Source of the DNA: Chloroflexota bacterium
GTDB lineage: Bacteria > Chloroflexota > Anaerolineae > J102
Length of the DNA stretch: 8,079 nt
Direction of reading: 5' to 3'
Assembly (NCBI GenBank): GCA_003353825.1
Contig: PIVW01000267.1
Span: 1-8,079 of the forward strand
Of the stretch, positions 1 to 5,897 are shown one piece after another (within the stretch, counting starts at the first letter, position 1; each line of letters opens with the position of its first letter). The notes under the pieces are model-generated. The model saw nothing but the letters and a program-made list of their open reading frames with translations. It ran no database searches and had not been told where the DNA came from. Both the position numbers and the translations under genes were made by a program.

Positions 1-55
1 GCATTTGTGGATAAGCTAACACGTTCCAAATGGCATCCCAATCGTTGAGAAATTC

Positions 56-232
56 TCACGCCAGTTTTCTGGTTTTATCGTGTTGGTGATCTCGATGTTG
101 CACGCACAATTCTTTCAATCGCGCCAGTTCTTCCGAGAACTTCTCCACCAAGTCTAGGGTCGGGTCGCCCCAAGCCTCATAAATGCCCTTGATGAATAGG
201 GCAACATATTCGAGAACTTTTTCGCCGCTTTT
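56..232 (-). pseudogene. Unidentified C-terminal reading frame running out of the transposase remnant
   Basis: On the minus strand a frame different from the transposase frame is open from inside the transposase coiled-coil region to a TGA at 58-56. From about position 211 it reads EYVALFIKGIYEAWGDPTLD and continues as a Leu/Glu/Lys-rich, probably helical tail ending in KTRKLA. The composition looks like real protein, and it does not resemble the Pro/Gly-rich linker that usually follows the coiled coil in IS1182 transposases. It could be the end of another gene joined to the insertion sequence by a deletion, with the junction near 215-240. I do not recognise the family. An open run of about 50 codons can also arise by chance, so this is tentative. 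No start codon or ribosome binding site belongs to it. Confidence 0.3.
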
Positions 233-938
233 TCTTCCCGTTCCCGCACTTTGGCCTCGTATTCTGCCTGTTCTACTTCAATACGGGCCTGGGCACGAGC
301 TTCCAGAACCTTTTTCGCTTCAGCCAACTGAGCCAGTCGCTGTTGACGGCGCTCTATCTCATCCTCAACGTTCATTGCAACCGGCAACTCTCCACCATCT
401 GCAGCTTCGGCCAAAGCAAACAATTCTTCTACTTCCTTCTGCAGAAAAGATTCGATGGCCAAGAGCCGTTTGTAGCTCACCGCCTTGCTCTTGGAGGCAT
501 CGGCATGGATCTTACTCCCATCCACACTGACATTGCCTAACTGCAAATAATCCATCGCTTGCGCAATCAACAGGATCTGCACAAACAACTCCTTCAACTT
601 GGATAGAAACTGCTTGCGGAACAACGCTATCGTGGCATGGTCGGGATGCATATCACCCGCTATGAAACGAAATGGAATCACTTCATACGTGGCCCGTTCT
701 AGCTTTCGGGAACTGAACACACCCGTCGCATACCCATAAAACAGCAATCCTAACAGCATCTCGGGCGCATAGGCCGGTGCCCCTAGCTCGGCGTATTCTC
801 TGTATATCGAACTCAAGTCTAGCTCGGATATGATATCCACGATGAAGCGCACCAGATGATCCTCAGGCAATGCCTCTCCAGGCTGATCTGCAAGTCTAGC
901 GTTTTTTCGTAATCAGCGGTCTTGAATTTTCTAGTCAT
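154..938 (-). pseudogene. IS1182-family transposase, N-terminal half, frameshifted and truncated
   Basis: Remnant of a DDE transposase of the IS1182 type (DUF772 N-terminal domain). The natural start is probably the ATG at 938-936, giving MTRKFKTADYEKTLDLQISL. Loss of about one base near 871-880 shifts the frame, and the protein continues from position 870 as LPEDHLVRFIVDIISELDLS, the typical IS1182 N-terminal block. The motif NVSVDGSKIHADAS (first catalytic Asp about residue 117 counted from 870) is followed by a long charged coiled coil, which is where these proteins normally continue into the rest of the catalytic domain. Here the similarity ends near 225 and the frame stops at 154. Roughly the second half of a protein that usually exceeds 450 residues is absent, including the second Asp and the Glu. 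The TTG at 870 could initiate an internal fragment, but it is not the ancestral start. It cannot transpose on its own. Confidence 0.88.
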
Positions 939-1010
939 AGCTCTACTTTACCCGATCTCTTCCTTCTTTGATCAACCCTGACTTTTCCGACAAACTGCTA
1001 GGACACACCG
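939..1010 (-). mobile_element. Probable transposase-proximal end of the IS1182-type element
   Basis: Upstream of the transposase ATG there is a short untranslated stretch, as expected before the terminal inverted repeat of an insertion sequence. The minus-strand segment around 975-1000 (core TTTGTCGGAAAAGTCAGGG) has the look of an IS1182-type terminus. The partner terminus is missing because the other end of the element is truncated, so the inverted repeat cannot be confirmed here and the boundary is approximate. Confidence 0.3.
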
Positions 1011-1330
1011 AACTGATACTACTGGAAGCGAGGCATAGGTACTGATCCCAGGGCCGGGTAAGCGCTGATCCATACGAGCGACTACCCGATACTTAGGATT
1101 GAGAATTCAATACCTTAAGGAAGGCTACCGTCATCTGAGAAAGCATTTCCGTGGGTTAATCTGTCCTAAGTCCATACCTTCGGTTGTATTGAAAGAGGAC
1201 ACTGGTGGGAACGATGACTCCGGTCAGATTCCCGCCGGCGTCGCCCTGTATCGACCGGGGTGATTTCACTCAAATCTTTGGCTCAAATCGCCTGGGGCAC
1301 CACACCAGCAAGGTAGAAAACAAGATCTCA
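1011..1330. other. Intergenic stretch without an identifiable gene
   Basis: About 320 bases between the insertion-sequence remnant and a dispersed repeat. The longest suggestive frame is on the plus strand, open from about 1069 to a TGA at 1261-1263 (it includes YLGLRIQYLKEGYRHLRKHF). It lacks a convincing start or ribosome binding site and resembles no family I know. A frame from 1205 (62 codons) is no better supported. I see no tRNA, rRNA or CRISPR structure. It may be decayed coding sequence. Confidence 0.4.
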
Positions 1331-1462
1331 ACCGCCATCCCTTCGGCTCACGACCTTCGGTCAACGCTCGGGACGGGATCTGGACGACTGTGAAGGATCT
1401 CGTGTACCTTCTTGTATTCATTCAGGTGACTTGGAGATTGCTTCACTTCGTTCGCAATGACA
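1331..1462. repeat. Dispersed intergenic repeat (REP-like, 'cattgcgaacgaagtgaagc' type)
   Basis: The minus strand of 1433-1462 reads TGTCATTGCGAACGAAGTG followed by AAGCAATCTCC. This is a variant of a widespread environmental repeat whose spurious translation contains the string VIANEVKQSP. The adjoining segment 1331-1400 (minus strand: GAGATCCTTCACAG, then CGTTGACCGAAGG and GTGAGCCGAAGGGATGG) matches the style of a second common dispersed repeat with short inverted GCGT/CCGAAGG units. The minus-strand open frame across this segment is a by-product of the repeat and not a gene. The call rests on my memory of such repeats; no second copy of either lies in this window. Confidence 0.55.
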
Positions 1463-1487
1463 TAATGAGATGAACGCTTAGAAGCTG

Positions 1488-1493
1488 TATACT
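1488..1493 (+). promoter_or_regulatory. Candidate -10 element for the response regulator operon
   Basis: TATACT lies 53 bases before the response regulator start, directly after the repeat. No good -35 hexamer is present at 16-18 bases, so this is only a candidate. Confidence 0.22.
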
Positions 1494-1506
1494 CACCTTT
1501 ACACCC

Positions 1507-1526
1507 GTTCAGGCCGCGACCCGAAC
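1507..1526. promoter_or_regulatory. 20-base imperfect palindrome upstream of the response regulator
   Basis: The arms GTTC and GAAC flank GG/CC and a central CGCG, so 16 of 20 positions are symmetric (8 of 10 pairs). It ends 19 bases before the ATG at 1546 and downstream of the candidate -10 element. It could be an operator for a dimeric DNA-binding protein, possibly autoregulation by the adjacent regulator. OmpR-type proteins more often bind direct repeats, so the binding partner is open. Confidence 0.35.
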
Positions 1527-1545
1527 ACCGCCACCAGGGCATAAT

Positions 1546-2238
1546 ATGAACGGCACCATTCTAATCGTAGATGACGAACCTAAAATCATCAAGCAGGCAC
1601 AGGATTATCTGGAACGTAGCGATTTTCGCGTAGTGACGGCATCTGACGGCCAATTGGCACTGATCCAAGCTCGCCACGAACATCCCGATCTGATAGTTCT
1701 CGACCTTAACCTACCCGGAATGAATGGCCTGGATGTATGTCGAACCCTGCGCAGAGAATCGGATGTCCCCATTATCATGCTCACGGCCAGGGTAGATGAA
1801 ACCGACCGGCTCATCGGCCTGGAATTGGGCGCTGACGACTACATCACCAAGCCCTTTTCACCACGCGAATTGGTTGCCAGGGTGCGAGCGGTACTACGCC
1901 GAGTGCAAGGTGAACTGCGACAGCCGGGTGTCCTGGGCGCCGCCGATCTCGAATTGGACCTTTTTGGGCATCGAGTTAAACGCGCTGGCGAACTTATCCA
2001 TCTGACGCATACAGAATTCGATCTTCTGGCGACCTTGGTGCAACATCCGGGCCAGACTTTTTCGCGGGCGCAGTTACTGGATCGCTTACACGGAGTTTCT
2101 TATGATGGTTTCGACCGCAGCATTGACGCCCACATCAAAAACCTGCGCCGCAAGTTGGAAGCCGATCCGACAGAACCGCGCTACGTGATCACCGTTTACG
2201 GCATAGGTTATCGTTTTACCGATGAGGTGGATTCATGA
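1546..2238 (+). CDS. OmpR/PhoB-family two-component response regulator
   Basis: Complete 230-residue cytoplasmic transcription factor, the usual length for the family. The receiver domain (about 3-118) has the acidic pocket D9/D10, phosphoacceptor D53 in LIVLDLNLPGMNG, T80, Y99 and the conserved K102-P103, so all residues needed for phosphorylation and switching are present. The C-terminal winged-helix domain (about 128-227) carries the recognition-helix pattern RSIDAHIKNLRRKLEADP and ends with the wing YVITVYGIGYRF. The ATG is preceded by a weak AGGG. The stop overlaps the kinase start as ATGA (2235-2238), so the two were translationally coupled and the kinase should be its phosphodonor. Because the kinase frame is broken, the regulator may now act without a partner or with another kinase. 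Its targets are unknown; the neighbouring exporter is a reasonable guess from position only. Confidence 0.96.
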   Translation: MNGTILIVDDEPKIIKQAQDYLERSDFRVVTASDGQLALIQARHEHPDLIVLDLNLPGMNGLDVCRTLRRESDVPIIMLTARVDETDRLIGLELGADDYITKPFSPRELVARVRAVLRRVQGELRQPGVLGAADLELDLFGHRVKRAGELIHLTHTEFDLLATLVQHPGQTFSRAQLLDRLHGVSYDGFDRSIDAHIKNLRRKLEADPTEPRYVITVYGIGYRFTDEVDS

Positions 2239-3420
2239 GAAGGCGAGGGTTTGAACAACGTCATCAGCACCGGCCCCGAGACTGGCGTTGGGGCGAAGGA
2301 TCCAGTGGTAGTCATCCCTCTCATTGGCCCCGGTGGAAGCGCCGCCGGCAGGGGGTTTGGTTCCTGCGTTTCGCCACTGTTTTCGGCATCCTTCTCATTC
2401 TCGTGCTGGGAGGCATGGCCGCGGCCGCCTTCCTGCTGGCAAACCTCGCGGGCGCTGATGGTTCGACTGCTTTGTTGGTCTGGTTTGCAGGTTGCGGTCT
2501 GGCGCTAACACCTTGCCACTGCTGGCGGTTGCGCTGGCAACCTGGGCGTTTCGTGGCTTTGCCAGACCCTTGGCCGAACTGATGGCAGCAGCCGATCAAG
2601 TCGCAGATGGTGATCTTAACGTGAGAGTCGAGGAACAAGGGCCCGGAGATATCAGACGGTTTCCTCGATCCTTCAATCACATGGTCGAAGAATTAGCGCT
2701 GGCAGATGAACGGCGGCGAACACTCACGGCTGATGTGGCACATGAATTACGCACCCCCTGCACATCATTCAAGGGAACCTCGAAGGTATTTTGGATGGTG
2801 TTTATGTGGAGGATGGCGAGCATATCCAGGCAACGTTGGACGAAACTCGCGCCCTTTCTCGTCTTGTCGAAGATCTGCAAACCCTCTCGCTGGCCGAGGC
2901 CGGGCAACTACCCATGGCCTGGGAACAGATAGATATCTGGGAGTTACTGCTGGATGTGCAGACCAGTTTCAGTGGACAGGCCGAAGTGGCAGGAATCCTT
3001 CTGCAGGTGCAATACGATGACGAAGAACGATACCAGACGAAAACCGATTCTCCATTGGTTATTATGGGAGATTATGGTCGGTTGAACCAGGTGCTTACCA
3101 ATCTTGTCGCAAACGCCATTCGCCACACTTCTGAACATGGCGCTATCACTCTACGGGCCGGACGATCTGCCGAGTCGGTGCATCTTTGGGTTTCCGATAC
3201 CGGTGAGGACATCCTGCCTGAACAGTTGCCTCACATCTTCGACCGCTTCTGGCGTGCAGACCCAGCGCGTTCGCACACAGCGGATGCACATAGCGGCCTG
3301 GGCCTTGCCATTGCCCAACAATTGATCCTGGCTCATGGCGGCGAAATCCGGGTTCAGAGTACGGTGGGGGAGGGGACGATGTTTGAGATACTTTTGTGGC
3401 GTGGTCGCGTGGTCGCGTAG
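2235..3420 (+). pseudogene. Sensor histidine kinase (HAMP, HisKA, HATPase), broken by two frameshifts
   Basis: Inner-membrane sensor kinase, cognate of the upstream regulator. It starts at the ATG in the ATGA overlap, with GAGGTG five bases upstream. Frame 1 (2235 to about 2510) gives an Arg/His/Trp/Pro-rich cytoplasmic leader, a first membrane helix (about residues 43-71) and the start of a second, with almost no periplasmic domain. Frame 2 (about 2510-2758) gives the rest of the second helix, a HAMP linker (FARPLAELMAAADQVADGDL) and the H box HELRTP with the phosphoacceptor His at 2741-2743. Frame 3 (about 2759-3420) gives the remaining dimerisation helix, N box NLVANAIRHT, F box FDRFWRAD and G2 box SGLGLAIAQQLI. 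Each junction needs one extra base to restore the frame; the second lies in a run of five Cs at 2754-2758 where six would read HELRTPLHIIQGNLEG. The G1 box reads DTGEDI instead of the usual DTGxGI. As sequenced no functional kinase is made; sequencing error is the alternative. Confidence 0.9.
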
Positions 3421-3432
3421 TCGCGTGGTCGT
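3401..3432. repeat. Octanucleotide tandem repeat, four units, spanning the kinase stop
   Basis: Four consecutive 8-base units: GTGGTCGC (3401-3408), GTGGTCGC (3409-3416), GTAGTCGC (3417-3424) and GTGGTCGT (3425-3432). The single G-to-A difference in the third unit creates the TAG (3418-3420) that ends the kinase frame. The array therefore sets the kinase C-terminus (ending GRVVA); gain or loss of a unit would change the frame. Confidence 0.85.
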
Positions 3433-3470
3433 TCGGTCTCGTATCTGAAGTATGTTCGTTCGCTAGCCCA

Positions 3471-3494
3471 TGTCACCCTGCCACCTTATCACCT
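3471..3494. repeat. Second octanucleotide tandem repeat, three units
   Basis: Three degenerate 8-base units: TGTCACCC (3471-3478), TGCCACCT (3479-3486) and TATCACCT (3487-3494), followed by TGGGG. They have the same period as the array 40 bases upstream but a different sequence. Similar TGTCACC arrays occur between genes in some environmental bacteria, from memory. It abuts the 5' edge of the MarR stump. Confidence 0.7.
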
Positions 3495-3507
3495 TGGGGA
3501 GCAAGAC

Positions 3508-3747
3508 TTGAAACTGCGTTCTCTGGCCGCCAACGACCGGCGGAGATTCGATATCCGCATTTCAGACAGAGGGATGGAACTCATACTGCACTCCACACCC
3601 CGCCATATTGGCTATCTCAACTGGCTTGCTTCGGACCTGACCTCGACCGAGCACGACCAGCTCAAAGCCCTGCTGAATAAGCAACATAGCTCTATGATAA
3701 ATCATGGTGATTTGCCTGAAATCCACTCGTTAACAGTTAATTATTGA
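3508..3747 (+). pseudogene. C-terminal remnant of a MarR-family transcriptional regulator
   Basis: A 79-codon frame from a TTG (GGGGAG six bases upstream) to a TGA at 3745-3747. Residues 8-22 (AANDRRRFDIRISDRG) match the wing of MarR proteins, where D-R-R precedes a strand and then T/S-x-x-G. Residues 22-59 (through LASDLTSTEHDQLKALLNK) match the two C-terminal dimerisation helices. The helix-turn-helix and the N-terminal dimerisation helices, roughly 90 residues of a normal 140-160 residue protein, are missing and the octamer repeat sits where they should be. The last 20 residues run beyond the usual family end. Even if translated it could not bind DNA by itself. MarR regulators commonly sit directly before heterodimeric ABC exporter pairs, which is exactly this position, so it was probably the local repressor. 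The identification rests on the wing pattern and on context. Confidence 0.68.
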
Positions 3748-3766
3748 CCATTCACTATTAATAATT
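3739..3766. repeat. AT-rich inverted repeat after the MarR remnant
   Basis: AATTATT (3739-3745) and AATAATT (3760-3766) are perfect 7-base inverted arms separated by 14 bases, overlapping the end of the MarR stump. All-AT arms would make a weak RNA hairpin, so a protein-binding site is as likely as a terminator. It lies in the 175-base leader before the first ABC gene. I found no well-spaced -35/-10 pair here. Confidence 0.25.
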
Positions 3767-3790
3767 TCCTCACCTCTTGCTGGCATGGTC

Positions 3791-3799
3791 TTATCCACA
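3791..3799 (+). other. Perfect DnaA-box-like 9-mer in the exporter leader
   Basis: TTATCCACA, the consensus DnaA box, lies 123 bases upstream of the first ABC gene. A single 9-mer is weak evidence of function. Confidence 0.25.
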
Positions 3800-3908
3800 A
3801 TTTGGCAGAACGATTGGCATCGGCGACTCCTCCCTGATCTACTGTTCTACCAGCATCTAGTCTACACTACGTTCATTCCATTACAAACTACATCTGCTTA
3901 CATGGATT

Positions 3909-3914
3909 AAGGAG
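3909..3914 (+). promoter_or_regulatory. Ribosome binding site that fixes a TTG start
   Basis: AAGGAG sits eight bases before the TTG at 3923-3925. The only nearby upstream ATG (3902) runs into TAA after one codon, so the TTG is the best start for the first ABC subunit. Confidence 0.85.
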
Positions 3915-3922
3915 CCACTATT

Positions 3923-5857
3923 TTGCAAAGTACAGCAGCCTCACCCCGCCGATTCGGTCGCAGACATAGTCGTGACCGCAGCGGCCCGGGGCTAAAACCA
4001 TTAGGCAGAGCGATCCGATACCTCAGCCACCATAAAAAGACCGCTTTCATTGCATACTTTTTTGTGATCACCAGCGTTGCCGCCCAGCTTATGGTGCCGC
4101 AAATGGTACAGCGCGTGCTGGATGCGGTCACAAACGGCATGCTCGCCCAACAGATTTCACAGCTTCCCGAACAATTTCAGAGTGCTGCCCTGATTCAGTT
4201 GGGATGGTCGGCGGACCAGTTCGATCTCTACGCAAACGATGCGATACGAGCCATTCTCATGGCCAGCCTGCTCATCCTCTTCTTCGCCCTAATCCGTGGT
4301 CTGTTCTCTTTTGGTCAGACTTACATGTCGGAACTGAGCAGTCAGCATGTCGCCTTTGACATGCGTAACGATCTCTTCGCCAAAATTCAACGGCTCTCCT
4401 TCAGCTATCATGATCAGAACCAGACAGGCCAACTGATGATTCGGGCCACCGATGATGTCGAAAAAGTGCGACTTTTTATCGGGCAAGGATTACTTCTGGC
4501 CGTACAAGCCATACTCATGCTCACAGGCACCATGCTCATCCTGGCGATTACCAATCTGAAGCTTACGTTGATCATCCTGCCGGTGCTACCTCTGGCTCTG
4601 CTCCTGTTTATGCTCTTCGGCGCCATCAGCCAGCCACTTTTTTCGGAAATACAGCGCCGGTTGTCTGCCCTCAACACCATCTTGCAGGAGAATCTGGCCG
4701 GAATCAAGGTCGTCAAAGCCTTCGCCCGCGAACCACAAGAACAAAAACGTTTTGACTCCTCCGCCGAAGATCTGATGAATCAGCAGATCCGGGTTAGCAA
4801 GATCTTCAGTTTCTTATTTCCGTTCGTCTTTCTCATCGCTAATCTGGGACAAGCCGCTATCCTGTACTTTGGGGGTGTGGAACTGATCAATGGTGAACTC
4901 ACCTTCGGCGAATGGCAGAAATTCAGCCTTTATCTGGTTTACGTATTCTTCCCCATCGGCCAGTTAGGCTTCATCATCAGCCAGATGAGTCAGGCCAGTG
5001 CCAGCGGCAATCGCATTTTCAATATCCTGGACGCTGAAAATCAGGTAACCAACAAGCCTGATGCGGCGACGCTCCCCCCCATACAAGGGAAGGTGACATT
5101 CGATGATGTTACCTTCCGTTACTACAAAAGTGGCGAACCGGTGCTCTCCAATATCAACATCGAGGCCGAGCCGGGCCACACGGTGGCTCTGTTGGGGGCG
5201 ACCGGCAGTGGCAAAACCACAGTTATCAACCTCATCCCTCGCTTTTACGACGCAAGCGAAGGCGCAGTAAAGCTCGATGGTTATGACGTACGTGATATCA
5301 CGCTAGAGTCATTACGAAATCAGATCGGTATTGTGTTGCAGGAGACCACACTTTTCGGTGGCGCCATTCGCGACAACATCGCCTTTGGCCGGCCTGAAGC
5401 GACCCAAGATGAGATCACTGCGGCTGCAGAAGCGGCGGCGGCGCATGAATTCATTATGAGTTTCCCAGATGGTTACGAGACGCCGGTGGGTGAGCGAGGG
5501 GCGACATTGAGTGGCGGCCAGAAGCAACGCATTGCTATCGCCCGCGCCCTCTTGCTCGACCCTCAGATCCTCATCCTGGACGACTCGACCAGCAGCGTGG
5601 ATCTGAATACCGAGTACCAGATCCAACAGGCATTGGACAAGCTGATGGAAGGTCGAACCAGCTTCGTCATTGCCCAACGCATTAGCACCGTACTTAACGC
5701 CGACCAGATCCTCGTCCTTGACAAGGGCACTATTGTCGCCCAAGGACGACATGAAGATCTGTTGGAAAACAGCCCCGAATACGCTGAAATCTATCACAGT
5801 CAGTTGGTGGAAGATGTCGCGCTCTCAGATGCCCCTGAGTCCGACGTAGTAGACTGA
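3923..5857 (+). CDS. ABC exporter half-transporter with degenerate ATP site (first subunit)
   Basis: Complete 644-residue inner-membrane half-transporter: six membrane helices (about 38-350, ABC type IV exporter fold) fused to one nucleotide-binding domain (about 390-625). Seen in the sequence: Walker A GATGSGKT (425-432), Q-loop Q473, signature LSGGQ (529-533), Walker B ending at D553. The next residue, normally the catalytic Glu, is D554, and the switch-loop His is Q585 (FVIAQRIST). The same substitutions mark the degenerate subunit of TM287/288-type heterodimers, so this protein should pair with the next gene product: its Walker motifs form the non-hydrolysing site and its LSGGQ completes the catalytic one. 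The helix 1-2 loop (about 61-108) is longer than usual. Translation starts at TTG behind AAGGAG. Substrate unknown; relatives export drugs, lipids or peptides. Confidence 0.95.
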   Translation: MQSTAASPRRFGRRHSRDRSGPGLKPLGRAIRYLSHHKKTAFIAYFFVITSVAAQLMVPQMVQRVLDAVTNGMLAQQISQLPEQFQSAALIQLGWSADQFDLYANDAIRAILMASLLILFFALIRGLFSFGQTYMSELSSQHVAFDMRNDLFAKIQRLSFSYHDQNQTGQLMIRATDDVEKVRLFIGQGLLLAVQAILMLTGTMLILAITNLKLTLIILPVLPLALLLFMLFGAISQPLFSEIQRRLSALNTILQENLAGIKVVKAFAREPQEQKRFDSSAEDLMNQQIRVSKIFSFLFPFVFLIANLGQAAILYFGGVELINGELTFGEWQKFSLYLVYVFFPIGQLGFIISQMSQASASGNRIFNILDAENQVTNKPDAATLPPIQGKVTFDDVTFRYYKSGEPVLSNINIEAEPGHTVALLGATGSGKTTVINLIPRFYDASEGAVKLDGYDVRDITLESLRNQIGIVLQETTLFGGAIRDNIAFGRPEATQDEITAAAEAAAAHEFIMSFPDGYETPVGERGATLSGGQKQRIAIARALLLDPQILILDDSTSSVDLNTEYQIQQALDKLMEGRTSFVIAQRISTVLNADQILVLDKGTIVAQGRHEDLLENSPEYAEIYHSQLVEDVALSDAPESDVVD

Positions 5858-5885
5858 GTAAAAACCTACAAACGGCTGTTATTGC

Positions 5886-5891
5886 AAGGAG
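5886..5891 (+). promoter_or_regulatory. Ribosome binding site of the second ABC subunit
   Basis: AAGGAG lies six bases before the ATG at 5898, inside the 40-base gap after the first subunit, which supports this start and co-translation from one mRNA. Confidence 0.8.
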
Positions 5892-5897
5892 ACAACT

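Noticed and set aside
1205..1393. 62-codon plus-strand frame before the response regulator
   Set aside because: No ribosome binding site, no family resemblance, and its end lies in the dispersed repeat.
1348..1542. 64-codon minus-strand frame containing VIANEVKQSP
   Set aside because: This string is the familiar spurious translation of a dispersed intergenic repeat, not a protein.
3401..3494. CRISPR array
   Set aside because: Units are contiguous 8-mers without spacers.
3396..3680. 94-codon plus-strand frame overlapping the MarR remnant
   Set aside because: It begins inside the octamer array and is out of frame with the MarR wing pattern; treated as a shadow.
3744..3765. TTGACC and an AT-rich TAATAAT as a promoter for the exporter operon
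   Set aside because: The spacing is about 9-10 bases, too short for a sigma-70 type promoter.
3858..3869. TAGT/ACTA near-palindrome as a MarR operator
   Set aside because: Only 10 of 12 symmetric positions; too short to support without conservation.
5312..5797. 161-codon minus-strand frame opposite the first ABC subunit
   Set aside because: Antisense shadow of the conserved nucleotide-binding domain; no start signals.
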